Assembly (NCBI RefSeq): GCF_963662255.1
Contig: NC_085059.1
Location: 3,627,001 to 3,691,000 of the forward strand
DNA from: Cinclus cinclus
Lineage: Eukaryota > Chordata > Aves > Passeriformes > Cinclidae
DNA: 64,000 nt
Direction of reading: 5' to 3'
Under the pieces are notes generated by a model. That model had not been told where the DNA came from. It saw only the letters and a list, made by a program, of their open reading frames with translations, and ran no database searches. Both the position numbers and the translations under genes were made by a program. Of this stretch, positions 42,250-54,537 are shown piece after piece; the first letter of the stretch is position 1, and the number at the start of each line of letters is the position of its first letter.

Positions 42250-45192
42250 ACCAAAGCAAAGGAAACCTCCTGACACCCTTCCTGCTGCGGCCACAGGGAC
42301 TCCTGGGCAGGAGCCAGCATCAGGCACAGGGATGCAACATCCACCTCCATGCTCTGAAGGTCTCGACAGCCTTGGCAAGTCTGGGACCTGCACCCGGGCT
42401 GCTGCAGGGGCTGATATTTAAGGCTTGCAGCCTCCAAAGCCTCTGGGCTTTGCTTCCCCCGCTGCCTTCCATTGCCCTGTGCCCAGGATCCTCACCCTGC
42501 CCGTGTTCCTGCTGCTGCCAGCAGCCCCCAGAGCCCCTCACTCCCTGAGCATCCCCATCACACGGAGCACTGGCAAATCCCACACGCTTTGCAAAGCAAA
42601 CTCCCCCACAGTAACCAAACCACTCTTTGGTCAGAGGGTGCCAAGGGGAAGCTCAGCACCAGCTGCTGTTTAAAGCATGCTTTCAAAAGTGGGTTCAGGC
42701 ACTCTGGCAGTGCCTGCTGCACAGCTGAGGCTGTGGGGACACAGCACTGGCTCAGGCCAGCCCTCAGCCCCTCACAGCTCATGCCAAGGGCCCAGCTCAC
42801 AAAGCAGTTTCACACCACTTGCTGCAGCTATTTCAAAGGCCTAAATGTCATTCACAGGAGCCATTTAGTTGCCAACTCAGTGTCCGTGTCCTGGCAGGAG
42901 AAGCCACCAAGGGGCCTCTGCATGTGCACTCAGGGCACTTCCACTGCCATCCCAAAGGGATCGCAAAGGACAGGGCTCTTCTTTCAGCACTGCTGAGCTC
43001 CTCACGCAGCATTGAAGTCTCAGGAAGAGACAAGAATTGAGTGCACCAGGGAAGCTGGCCTCCAAGAAAAGGCATCAATCCCACGGCCCACCCAAGCCAA
43101 CGGCCTGCATGTCTGTACCTTCTCCTCCTTCTCTCTTCTCTGCTGTCACTTTGCCCCTTCTCTCTGTCCGGGAGCTTGGCCTCTCAGACAAATAAAAGAT
43201 GTGCATCCTCACGTAGGCACGGCATAGATGTCTTACACAACTGTCCCTTCTTCCCCGACAGCTGCAAATCCTACAGCTGCCAGACCTCATCCCTTGCTCC
43301 TAGAAAGGGAGACAAGACTTTCCATTCTAATCCATTGCCCAGCCCTAAGTCAACGACACAGTCAGTAGAAATAGCTGTGAAATCCCCGGCAGGAACCTGC
43401 CAGAAGAGCTACAGCTGTGGAGGGGGAAGCAGCAAACTCCCACCCCCAACACTGCTTTGGACTCCTTACCAGCTAAAACAGATCCCACTCCTGCGACTTT
43501 TTCCATTTTTTTGTTAACCACAACTACCATCAATTTAAATCCATTGAAAACAAGATCACAGGAGGGGTTGCGTGGAAAGGAACCTTCAATCCCACCCAGT
43601 GCAAGCTTTGCCATGGCAGGGACACCTGCCACTGTCCCACGCTGCTCCAGCCTGGCCTTGGGCACTGCCAGGGATCCAGGGGCAGCCACAGCTGCTCTGG
43701 GCACCCTGTGCCAGCCCTGCCCATCCTGCCAGGGAACACTTGCTGACCCATATCCCATCTGCAGCTGCTCCCAGTGCCAACACGTGTCACTGCATGGCCT
43801 TGGGATGATGGATCAAGAGAAAGCCCCAAGCTTTGAGCAGAGTTCCCAGTGCCTGTGCTGGGGACGTGCCACCCACCTGCCCCTCAAGCACTCAGCTGCC
43901 TCGCAGCCAGATGGAGTGTCCAACGGGTAAAGTACTCCCAGAGGATCAAACCCTGGTCACTGCACCAATGACAAGGTCTTTATTGGGAAAAGAAATGTCG
44001 AAGCACAGCGACATTTCTTTTCCAAGCAGGAGACGCTGATCCTGTGCCGGCAGCGCAGGGATGCTGTTATTGCTGGTCCTCATTTCATCCCTTTATCAGC
44101 TGCAGGGGCACCAGGACAGGCTGTGGTCTCCCAGGGCAGCTCTGAGTGACACTGCTGTCCCCACCAGCTGTCCCCAGCCCTGGGTGCTGCCACGTGCCCC
44201 AGCCTCTGCAGCCCAAAGCACCTGGAGATCCCCCCGAGCATCAGCGATCGGGGCCGCTGCAATCAGCCTGCTGACCCAAAACCTCAAGTGCTGCCACAAG
44301 AAAAGCAGCTGATTCATTGATACCTCGGAATTTCATGTCTCAATGCAAGGACAGGAAGCACCCCTATGCCACCAAATCATTGCTAAGGGCTTGCAAGCCT
44401 CAACGCGGAGATTTCAGCGTTGGACACGCAGTCAGGGCAAGGGTAAATCCACACAGAAATGACTCAGAAATTCCAAAACACACATCATGTTGGTCTTGAC
44501 GCCTTTCTTGTTGGCTCAAGGGCTGTTTCCGTGGGCCACGCTTGCACAGAAAGAAAGGAAGTGCAGCTGCTGAGGAACATCTCCATGCCCTCAGCAGGTT
44601 TTGGTGCCTTTGCTGCAGGGCCGCTCCTGTCAGAGCCCCCTCTCTGCTGCTGACACCTTTGCTCTTGGGGACACCAGCCCAGGAACACCAGCAGGGCCCA
44701 GGGTTGACTCAGGGGGACCCCCCTGTGCACAGGGACTCCCAGCCCCGTGGCTGTGCCAGCACCCCCAGAAACACCAAGATCTGGCAGCACTTTGCTCCGC
44801 TGCTCTTTCCGCACACGGAACCATCTCCTTCCTTTGCCATCCCAGGAAAATTCAACCTCTACCTCAGCCAAAGATCATTTCCTACACAGGGCTGATCAGA
44901 AATGTTCTTCTGCACTTCCTCCACCAAAACCACCCCCGCATGCCCACAAGACATTCCAGGGCCATCGGGAAACCCTCCACAAACACTGCGCAGGCACCCA
45001 GGACCACGGGCTTTCCATCTCTGCCATTCAGGCTCCCTGCGCTGCTCCTGGTCATTTTCTCCTCCTCTCTCCATAACTTTGGGAACCACAGAGCTCCCAG
45101 GCTTTGCCAATTCCCAAGGCCACTGCCATCCTTGACTTCTTGGACACCCCCAGGGCTGTGGACAGACACCCCTGTGTTTTCCCGCAGAAGAT
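42250..45192 (+). other. Segment B, unit 8: no gene recognised
   Basis: 2,943 bp, sister of unit 7. It differs near 43436 (AACTCCCACC, where unit 7 has AACAACAACC). Confidence 0.6.
43986..44023. repeat. 15-bp-stem hairpin, unit 8
   Basis: Perfect arms, same loop. Confidence 0.9.
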
Positions 45193-45508
45193 GTTAAGAG
45201 CCAACAGGAAGCCACAAAGTTACTGAGGCTGCTAGATCACCTCCCCAAAAGAAAAAGCTGAAAAAGCTGTGGCTGCTGAGGAAGGGGAGGTGAAGCTTGT
45301 GTGGCAAGCTCAGAGCACATTCACAGTGAATGAAAGGTGGAAGAGGGAGGGTGACTCTTCCTCAGGAAGTCTACTGATGGGACAAGGGGGAATGGGATCA
45401 AACGGAAAGAGAGTTGGAAGAGATTTGATGCTGGAAAGAAGTTCTTTAATCTGAGGCTGCTTGTCCCTGACACAGGGACCTGTGCACATGTGGGTGCCCC
45501 ATCCCCAG

Positions 45509-45626
45509 CAACATCCAAGGCCACATTGGACAGGGTTGAAGTGCTGGGAGCTTGCTCAGGTTGGAACCAGATAATTTTTAGGGTCTCTTCCAAGCCAAAC
45601 CACTCAAGGATTGGATGGTTCTATGG
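45509..45626 (+). mobile_element. CR1 LINE 3' end, unit 8
   Basis: Orthologous copy; AGATAATTTT replaces AGATGATTTT. Confidence 0.75.
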
Positions 45627-45787
45627 CGTCCATCTCCAAGAGAGGAGTGGCCCTGAAGCTTCTGTGACATCACAGGGCCCAGAATGCTCCAGGTGGAAGG
45701 TCCAGGGCCTGGAGACCAGCACAACAGACAGTTCACCTGCTGCCAGCACTCAGTTCTCCCCCACTCTTTGCTCTCTGCCACGGTGCC

Positions 45788-46249
45788 ATGATGTTCCTGC
45801 TGCCAGTACTCACTTGTCCCCTGCTCTTCGTTCTCTGCCTTGGTGCTGAGCTGCTCCTGCTGCCAGGACTTTTCCTGCACTTCTACTGGAGCATCAACAC
45901 CAACAGCATGAGCGCTCCTCTCCCAGTGGAGGTACAGTGCCATCCCAGGGAGGGGGGCAGCCCTGAGTGCCAGGGCAGGCTGCAGCCCTGTGGGGATGGA
46001 TGCTGGGGACAGGGACCCCAAGTGACATTGTGCTGCCTCATGCAGACTGCCAGAGACACCATTGAGGATATGGAGGTGGATGAGCAGGATGACACCGAGC
46101 CCATGGAAGTGGATGAATATGATGAGACTGAGCCCATGGAAGTGGATGAGCAGGATGACACCGAGCCCATGGAAGTGGACGAATATGATGAGACTGAGCC
46201 CATGGACGTCGATGAGAAGGATAAGGAAGAGCCCGTGATCCTGGCATGA
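45788..46249 (+). CDS. Acidic repeat protein, unit 8 (short form)
   Basis: 153 codons. Only four 11-mers remain: an in-frame loss of 66 bp removed one Gln/Tyr pair. A second ATG arises directly before the usual start (MMFLLP). Val to Leu in SAPLP is shared with unit 9. The AATAAA at the end of this unit is mutated to AACAAA. Confidence 0.5.
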   Translation: MMFLLPVLTCPLLFVLCLGAELLLLPGLFLHFYWSINTNSMSAPLPVEVQCHPREGGSPECQGRLQPCGDGCWGQGPQVTLCCLMQTARDTIEDMEVDEQDDTEPMEVDEYDETEPMEVDEQDDTEPMEVDEYDETEPMDVDEKDKEEPVILA

Positions 46250-46375
46250 GGATGGAGGCCCAGGAGCAGGACAACCTGATGCTCCCCTGCCCTGCCCACA
46301 GGCAGTGCCCAGCCTGGGGCGGGGCTGGCTGGCTCTCCTCAGGGACATGGTACTCAAGGAAGTCCTGCTCTGCTG

Positions 46376-46449
46376 CTTCCTTCCTTCCTTCCTTCCTTCC
46401 TTCCTTCCTTCCTTCCTTCCTTCCTTCCTTCCTTCCTTCCTTCCCTCCC
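46376..46449 (+). repeat. (CCTT)n tract, unit 8, 74 bp
   Basis: Uninterrupted, ends CCCTCCCAGACAGACAGG (the GACAGAC form is shared with unit 10). Confidence 0.97.
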
Positions 46450-46718
46450 AGACAGACAGGGATAATGGGCATCGATAGGGCCCCGCTGTAAATATGTTCA
46501 GCATGTTCGAGGCTTTTTTTATAGGAACAATTTGAAGATTGTTAGCCTAAAGGTCCCAGAATGTTAATCTATAGCTTCTAGATTTTTACAGTATAAGTCC
46601 CAGATTGTTAACAGTATCGTCTTCCTTGTAAATATGTTCTAGAGACTGTTGTTGTTGTTAGAAGTAAATATGTTCTTCAAATGTTTGGCTTAACTTTGTT
46701 CAACAAATACTATTAATT

Positions 46719-46724
46719 ATTAAA
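46719..46724 (+). terminator. Poly(A) signal, unit 8 tail (ATTAAA only)
   Basis: The main hexamer is AACAAA (46702-46707); only the downstream ATTAAA remains. Confidence 0.4.
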
Positions 46725-46970
46725 ACCTCGCCTCTCTTTGCAATTCCTTTGGGCAAAGTTTGCACAGTGCTGGTTTCCACTTGCTCATGGTTCCTGGGGC
46801 TGCAGGTCCCTGGGGGTGCTGGCACAGCCAGCCCTGGCTGGGGGTCCCTGTGCAGGGGGTTCCCACTGAGCCAGCACTGCTGTTCCTGGGGCACAGCAGT
46901 GTCCCCAAGGGCAAAGCTCTCACCAGCAGAGAGGGAGCTCTGACAGCAGCAGGCCCTGCAGCAACGCCGC

Positions 46971-47593
46971 TGTGGGAATCGAGCTGGCTGACATCCAAAG
47001 CTAGACCAGTGTTTTTGATGCGTTGCCCCTTGGCCCCAGACCTTAGAGGGCATTTGTTTAAGTTTATAACAGTTCCTAGGAATGTTGTCAAAGGTTTTAT
47101 AACTGTTCCTGGTCAAGCTTTATAACCCTCATTTCCCATTGATTGCCTCTATTCCCAGTTATGTCATCCCTTTTCTCTTCCCAGTCCCGGAAAGTTCTTG
47201 TATCCTTGTACCCCCATTGGTTTATGTTCACTGCATTGTTCCACCCATCCTACCTTACTGGTTACTGCCCCATATTACTCCTCCCTTGCACCACTTTTCC
47301 CTTTACCCATTGGATTTTCATCCTGGACCCACCTCTCATCATCCCTTATAAATACCCTGGATTTTCCCTCAGCCTTGTCTTCTACCCTTTGCTCTTACAG
47401 TGTGTGCATGTGTTTTGGGCCTTGTCCCACATTTTCTTTTATGATTATTAAAGTATTTAGTTGCAGAGTTGTGGTGTGGACCCGTTCCTCATTTCGCTAC
47501 CTTAGCCCTGATATCAGGGGAACTTTAGAGGTTGGTCAGGGAGACTGCCCTCGAGTCTCGCGCCTTAAGTATTGAAAAACAAAAACCCCGACA
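46971..47593 (+). mobile_element. 5' LTR of ERV copy 3
   Basis: 623 bp. It differs from the 5' LTR of copy 1 at roughly 20-25 sites by eye, and at several of these it carries the base found in the 3' LTRs (for example GTATTTAG, CCTCATTTCG and GGGGAAC). TATAAATA and ATTAAA are present. Confidence 0.92.
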
Positions 47594-47595
47594 GG

Positions 47596-47613
47596 TGGCC
47601 CCTGAACAGGGAC
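47596..47613 (+). other. Primer binding site, ERV copy 3
   Basis: Same 18-mer as copies 1 and 2. Confidence 0.7.
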
Positions 47614-47888
47614 CCTGATATTCAGGGCACCTTGTTGCAGAGGTAGGACTGTGTCCCCGGGAGTGTGGCTGCGCCGGGGCCCGGCGGAGTTGTCGGCGCA
47701 GAGGGACCTCGTCTGGACACCCGGGGAGCCAGCGAGGGACGTCAACAGAAGCACCTGCAGAATACAGGTGTGTTTGGGGACACCCGACATAATATAGCCC
47801 TCTTTGCTGCCCTGTTTTAAAATACGGGTCCTAGTCTTGGCTAGGGGCGTCTCGGCAGCTAGATCCCCTAAGGAGGATTCAAAGGAAG

Positions 47889-49325
47889 ATGGTTAGACAA
47901 ATGTCAAGCATAGAGAGGAACGTATATGGACGTTTTAAGTTAATTCTTTTAAGTACCACTAAGGACTTTTCAAAAAAAGAACTGAAAAAATTTGTAAAGT
48001 GGGTTTGTAAAAACTTCCCCAACACCCTGAGTGAAGAAATGATGAATACTGCCTTTTGGGACTCGGTGGGGAACAAAATTTATCACTTGTCTGGAAAATG
48101 GGACCCCGAGGCACCCTGCATGCTCCCTCTTTTCCACCTTATCCTGGAAACCCTGCACCAATCCCAGCTTCGATTACCCAGCTCGTCGGTTCCTCCTAAC
48201 CCTTCTCCAAAGCAGCCTGTTCTCTCCCTGTCTCCTGTGACTGACCCTCCAGCTGAGATCCCCGATGGCAGCGCGCGGGCCGTCGTGGATCTCCCCCCTT
48301 CCATCCCTCTGGTGTCCTCATGTGTTCGTCCCGCTCACCCTCCTAACGACAGCTCTTGCCCCATCGGCTGCCCTGCCACAAACGGGGGCCATTTTGGAAT
48401 TACCATTAACACCTTCTGTCAAAGTCTGCGTTCCTCGGCTATTCCCGCCTCTAGCTCTGCCTTCCAGCCCGCCCTCGCTCCCTCACGGCCCGCCCACCAC
48501 CCTCAGGGGCCGCCCACTCCTGCCCCTGCCGGAACTGGCGCTGAGTGCTCCTCCTCCCGGAAGGAGACCGGAACTGCCCTTCAGGCACTTCCGGAAGAGC
48601 CTGCCTCCAAAATGGCTGCGCCCATAGCTGAAGCTTGCAAATCTTACCGGCAGCTTAACACTAATGTAAATGTTATTGCTCCACTTTGTTCATCTTCCTC
48701 GAGCTCTAGTGACTCTGAGGAGTCTTCACCTTGCCCTCTAACCCCTAAAAACCCTTGGGAGAGGATCCGGAAAGCTGCTATAAAAGAAGGAAACTGGCAG
48801 ATAGCAGCTAAGTTCAATGCATTCCCAGTGAGGTACCACAGGGGGAGGGGAGGTGCACCAAGATGGGAGCCTATGACATATGGGGAAGTAAAAGAACTGT
48901 GTCGGGCAGCCAAGGACCATGGGAGGGGATGCCCATATTTTAATAATCTTGTTCGGGCCACCTTCACAGCACATGTACTGACCCCCCATGACTTAAAATA
49001 TATAATGACTATGTTGTTGTCTCCCCCTGAGTATACCTTGTGGGAAGGGGGATGGAAACGCACGCTCCAAGGATTCCTGACTGACTGCGTGAACGATCCA
49101 GCCAGAGCAGCATTAACAATGGACCACCTAGCCGGGGAAGGACAATTTACCCAACCTGAGGAGCAAGCTGCAGCAGCCCCCAGGCAAGTACTTGATGAAA
49201 TTAAAACTCTTGCTAGGAAGGCACTAGTCCAGGTGCCAGATGGCAGCACACCTAACTTGGAGTACACTAATATTAAGCAAGAGCCCAGAGAAACATACAT
49301 GAAATTTATTGACAGGTTAAAATAA
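47889..49325 (+). pseudogene. gag: ERV copy 3 gag, truncated in capsid, 12-bp deletion
   Basis: 478 codons then the shared TAA at 49323-49325. The N-terminus reads Met-Val-Arg rather than Met-Val-Gly. Four residues of the Ser/acidic run before capsid are lost by a 12-bp deletion near 48700 flanked by the short direct repeat CTC. The major homology region has Gly to Arg at one position (EPRETY). Confidence 0.9.
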
Positions 49326-49735
49326 GCATTGGAAAAACAGGTTCCTGATGACAAAACCAGGAATACATTGTTAGAGACATTGGCGGTAGCTAATGCTGAC
49401 TCTGAATGTCGGAAGGTACTGCGCGCTCTGCCACGAGAACCCCCACCGATGCTCCTCCAGATGATCGAGGCATGTAACCGTCTCGGGACGGTGGAGCATG
49501 TGGCAGCAGTACAAGCCCAGGCCATCGGACAGGGAGTTGCAAGAGCACTGGTTGCTGCACATTTTCCTTTGAAGTCGCCCCAAACGCAGTGCCAGTCTAC
49601 ATGTTTTCAGTGTGGCCAGCAAGGACACTTGCGAAAAGACTGTCCACAAAGGAAAGGGAGGTACCCAGTTGTTAGTAAAAATCAACCTCAGGCTAAACAG
49701 TTTTCCTTTAAAAGTAATTTTCCTAGGCAGCCGTC

Positions 49736-49742
49736 AAAAAAC
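49736..49742 (+). other. Gag-pro slippery heptamer, copy 3
   Basis: AAAAAAC in gag phase. Confidence 0.6.
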
Positions 49743-50545
49743 TTCCATCAGAGCGCAAGTCGGCCTTGCGCTATGACAAGAAACCCACAAGCCGAAGATA
49801 CTGATGGCTGCGGAGAATCAGAACATTCTAACCACCACTACAGGCCCTGTGGCTCCGAACTCCAGCAGCTCATCTCAGGACTACCAGCAACAATTCCACC
49901 AGGTGCCCGGCTGGAGTTGGTGAGTGCTAAACCTGTAGTGCTGACTGACTGTTCCACACATTCAGTTTCAACAGGACAACTTGGGCTTGAAGATCGGCCC
50001 CACCAAGTGTTAATTTTAGGCAACTGTAGATCAAAGACTGAGGGATTTTTTGTCCTTCCTTCCGTATTGTCTGTTACATCTTCCCAGGAAATGACTGTTT
50101 TAGCCCTAAGCCCTGACCCTCCTTGCTTTATTCCCGAAGGACTGCCTATAGCCCAAGCGATTATGTTGCCAGATGAAACGGAGGAAGAGGATTCAGAATC
50201 CTTTGTCATGTGGACCCAGGTTATAAGTAAGGACAGGCCTAAAATAACCTGTATCCTAGAGGCTAATGGACAGAGGGTAACTCTTAAGGGAACTGTTGAC
50301 ACTGGATCGGACGTTACTGTAATTTCTACCTCAAGATGGCCCTCAGGGTGGGCACTTACACCAGCTTCTGGAGTCCTTATGGGGATTGGAGGGGAAAGCA
50401 CTAGTCTGAAAAGCATGAATTTGATCAAGATAGAGGGACCTAAGGGTCGTGTTGCCACCACCAGACCCTTCATAGTGAAAACACGAACGCCTGTCGTCCT
50501 GTGGGGAAGGGATATTTTGACTGAATGGGGAGCGCGTTTGGAAAT

Positions 50546-50552
50546 GGATTTT
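50546..50552 (+). other. Pro-pol slippery heptamer, copy 3
   Basis: GGATTTT directly before the pro stop. Confidence 0.7.
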
Positions 50553-53219
50553 TAATTGGGGTCATTGAAGAGCGTGGCACCTTGAAAATAACTTGGAAAG
50601 ATAATACCCCTATCTGGGTAGATCAATGGCCCCTACATGAGAAAAAACTAGCCGCGCTGCAATCCCTGATATCAGAACAACTTCAAAAAGGACACATAAC
50701 ATTCACCACCAGCCCCTGGAACACCCCCATTTTTGTCATCCAAAAACCACGCAGTGACAAATGGCGACTCCTCCATGATCTCCGGAAAATAAATGAGGTC
50801 ATAGAGGACATGGGTGCACTTCAGCCAGGTCTTCCTTCTCCGGCTATGGTCCCTAAAGACTGGTACCTAACAATTATTGACCTTAAAGACTGTTTCTTTG
50901 ACATTCCATTACACCCTGATGATGCTCCATGTTTTGCCTTTTCCATCCCATCAATCAACAGGGAAGCACCCCTTCAGCGATTCCATTGGGTAGTCTTACC
51001 TCAAGGAATGAAAAACAGTCCAACAATATGTCAGTGGTTTGTGGCTAAGATACTAACCCCTGTTTGTAAAGTTCATCCACAGGTGTTGATACTTCACTAT
51101 ATGGATGATATCCTGTTAGCTGCCAAAGATACTGTCACACTGGACACTGCAGTGAAGGATACCATCTCAGCAGTCCAAAAAGCTGGATTAACTGTTTCAG
51201 AAGAAAAGGTGCAGCAAATGCAGCCTTGGATGTATTTGGGTTATAAAATTTCGTCACGAACTATAAAGCCACAACTGCTCCAGCCGGAAGAGAACCCACA
51301 AACATTACATGACATGCAGAGGTTGCTTGGTGCTATCACTTGGGTGAGACCCTTATTGGGGATTACAAATCAAGACTTGCAGCCATTATTTGACCTCCTG
51401 AAGGGAGATTCGGCCCCAAACTCCCCGAGACACTTGACAGAGGAAGCAAGACACGCCTTGAATAAAGTGTCTTTGGCAATACAAACCCGGCAAGCACACC
51501 GGATGGACCCTATGTTGCCTTTCCTATTAGTGGTTCTGGGGAGGGGTCCTCAACTTCATGCCTGAATTTTTCGGTGGGATCTTGAGTTACCTGGTCCTTT
51601 GTTGATTTTAGAATGGATTTTCCTTTCCCACCAACCCAAAAAGACCATCACTACAAAGCCAGAAATAAGAGCTCAGTTAATTATTAAGGCTAGAAGACGT
51701 TTGCTATCTTTCTCTGGGAGAGACTTTTCGATTATATTTCTGCCTTTGACTTCTTCCTATTTAGATTGGCTCCTGCAACAATCTGAACACCTTCAAATTG
51801 CTCTAATAAATTTCCCTGGACAACTTTCTATCCATTGCCCTAAGCATAGACTTCTAAGTTCTGATTTCAATTTATTTCCTAAACCCTTAAGGAGTGATAA
51901 GCCCCTCAAAGCCCTCACTTTGTTTACAGACGGGTCAGGAAAATCTCATAAATCTGTAATTACATGGGAAAACCCTATGACAGGTGAGTGGCTGTCAGAT
52001 ACTGAAATTGTTGAAGGCTCACCACAGATTGTTGAATTGGCGGCAGTGGTAAGGGCATTTTGCAAATTCACCGGCCCCGTTAATATTGTTACTGACTCAG
52101 CATATGTTGCAGGGATCGTGGAAAGGGCGGAAAATTCGTTGCTGAAGGACATTGCAAATGAACGGTTATACTCTTTACTGAAAAATAGAGTTTTTCTTCT
52201 TTCCCAAAGGCAGCACCCTTACTTCATTATGCATATCCGTTCCCACACTACCCTTCCTGGACCCTTGACACAAGGTAACAATCGAGCTGACACACTTGCC
52301 ATGACAGCACAAGTAACATTACCTAACATACCTGAGCAGGCAAAGCTTAGCCATGCATTCTTCCATCAAAATGCTCCAGCTTTGCATAGAATGTTTGATA
52401 TTACCAAGGACCAAGCCAAGGCCATTGTAAACACATGCCCTAGTTGCCAAAAACTTTCCCTACCAGCTATTGGAGCAGCAGTCAACCCTAGGGGACTCCA
52501 TAGTTTACAACTGTGGCAAGCAGATATAACACACTACCCTTCATTTGGTCGTTTCAAATACATCCATCTTTCTATAGATACCTTTTCAGGTGCTATCTTT
52601 GCCTCCGCTCACACCAAAGAAACAGCAGCAGATGCTATGAAACGTTTTCTCCAAGCATTTGCAATGCTAGGTATCCCCCAGGAAATAAGAACTGATAATG
52701 GTCCAGCTTATATTTCACACAAAAATAAAACAATTTTTCAATCAGTGGGGAGTCATCCACACCACTGGCATCCCTCACTCCCCCACGGGTCAGTCAATAG
52801 TTGAAAGAGCCCATGGTTCCCTTAAAAATCTTTTAGATAAACAAAAAGGGGGAATAGAGATCTTATCAAACACAGAAAGATTAAGTAAAGCATTATATGT
52901 CTTTAATTTTTTGAACAATTCGTTTATGGAAACATACCCTCCCATTATCTGTCATTTTTCGAATACAACACAGGCTCAACTGAAAGAAAGACCACCAGTC
53001 TTGGTAAAAGGTGCTGAAACAAATCAAATCTTAGGAGGACCATTCCAACTAATAACTTGGGGGAAGGGATATGCTTGTGTCTCCACAGATAGGGCACCTC
53101 GGTGGATGCCAGCCAAGAACATCAAACCTTACCTACAGCCTTTAAAAGAAGACCTACCAGAGAGTCCCAGTAGTCCAACTCCTAACAACAAGCCTGCAAC
53201 TACTACTCCTTATGACTGA
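50546..53219 (+). pseudogene. pol: ERV copy 3 pol, one stop and one frameshift
   Basis: RT with YMDD at 51098-51109, shared TGA at 51563-51565, RNase H, and integrase split by the shared +1 change near 52721-52725. Private missense changes include TDTEI for TDIEI-type context near 52000 and Arg for Lys before the second catalytic Asp (about 52689). The C-terminal part ends at 53219. Confidence 0.93.
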
Positions 53220-53258
53220 CTATTTCACAGCTCCTCATCGCAAGTCATCGTTGGGACC

Positions 53259-54504
53259 GTGACCTCTGAAAGACTCTCAATCATTGCACTTGTTCTCTTT
53301 AATGTCCTACCCTTTGCCAGCAGCAGAATTGTTCAACAGCCAAAACAGAACATTTGGATTACCCTGGCCAACATAACGCACCAAGAGACGTTATGTCTAT
53401 CTGTTGCCACCCCCAAACAACCCCTTTTCAACATGCCTGGTAGGTCTACCAGCAGACGAATGCCCAGTAAATAAAAAGACCATCAATGCCATGCGAGGTA
53501 ACAGTCCCAAAAGTAAGTTAAAATACAACCCTGTAGACTTTTGGAACTCGTGGGCTCTTGATCTTCCACATGCGCCATTAGAGCGTCAAGAACTGGAACT
53601 ATTTGGCTCAGTTAAAATGGACTACTGCATCACCTTTCGCTATAACAAGAGAGTTCAGCTGATAAGGGCTAACGGAGGTAAGCCCCAAATCGTGAAAACA
53701 GATGAACCAGCGTTGTGGGATGTTTCCCCCCACCATCCAGGGTATAAAAATGAGAGCCTATGGTGTAATTATACCTCACGACATCCATCTAAATCAAGTG
53801 ATACTCCTCTGCAGTTACCTCCAGGTACATTTCTTCTTTGTGGGGACAGAGCATGGCCTGCCATTCCGTCTCATATTAAAGGTGGACCATGTAGCCTTGG
53901 TAGGCTTACTTTACTAACTCCCAATGTCACAGCACTAATTGGTAATAGCAAAAACAGGAAAAAGCGTTTTGCACATCAATTCCAATCTGATTGTAACAGT
54001 AAATTAGAGTTTTGGAATAGGGGACAAAGGATAATCGCCTCTGCTCTTGTACCTTGGGTAGCTGCTGCACAAGCAGTCACCCAGTTGGGAAGATTGGGAT
54101 GTTGGTTAAGTAAACAAACCAACGCTACTTCCGTCGCTCTAAGTGATCTTCTGACAGATGTTGTCAGTATAAGGCATGCAACATTGTAAAACAGAGCTGC
54201 CATAGATTGTTTGCTGTTGGCACAAGGACATGGATGCCAGGACTTCGAAGGCATGTGCTGCATGAACCTTTCTGATCATAGCGAATCTATACACAAAAGT
54301 ATTCAAGCTCTCAAAGATGGAGTCAAAGAGTTACAAATCAAGGATGACACGGACTGGTTTAATGGACTCTTGAAAAGTTGGGGAAACAAAGGGTGGGTGT
54401 TACTTATAATGAAAACTGGGTTACTTCATAATTGTTGTTGTTGTACTGTTAATTGTTCCGTGCTTGTTACAATGTTTTTACAAAGTTCTACAAAAATCAT
54501 TTAG
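53259..54504 (+). pseudogene. env: ERV copy 3 env, frameshift and stop
   Basis: Signal peptide frame 53259-53474, SU/TM frame 53404-54189, TM remainder to 54504 after the shared TAA. It differs from copy 1 by Pro to Arg in SU (near 53584) and Lys to Asn just before RKKR. No private frame-breaking lesion was seen. Confidence 0.9.
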
Positions 54505-54524
54505 CTCTATTTTTATAGTTAAAC

Positions 54525-54537
54525 AGAAAGGGGAAGA
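54525..54537 (+). other. Polypurine tract, copy 3
   Basis: AGAAAGGGGAAGA directly before the 3' LTR. Confidence 0.85.

Larger units (their letters stand above)
42007..46725 (+). repeat. Unit 8 (plain)
   Basis: A 42007-42249, B 42250-45192, C 45193-46375, CCTT 46376-46449, tail to 46725. It is the shortest complete unit because segment C has lost 66 bp (two 33-bp protein repeats). Its terminal AATAAA has become AACAAA. Confidence 0.95.
49326..50555 (+). pseudogene. pro: ERV copy 3 capsid end, nucleocapsid, dUTPase-like domain and protease
   Basis: 408 codons from Met 49329 in the gag frame. CCHC knuckle intact, protease active site Asp-Thr-Gly-Ser at 50298. The frame differs from copy 2 by few changes, and the fused gag-pro frame without a separating stop is the same. 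Confidence 0.85.
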
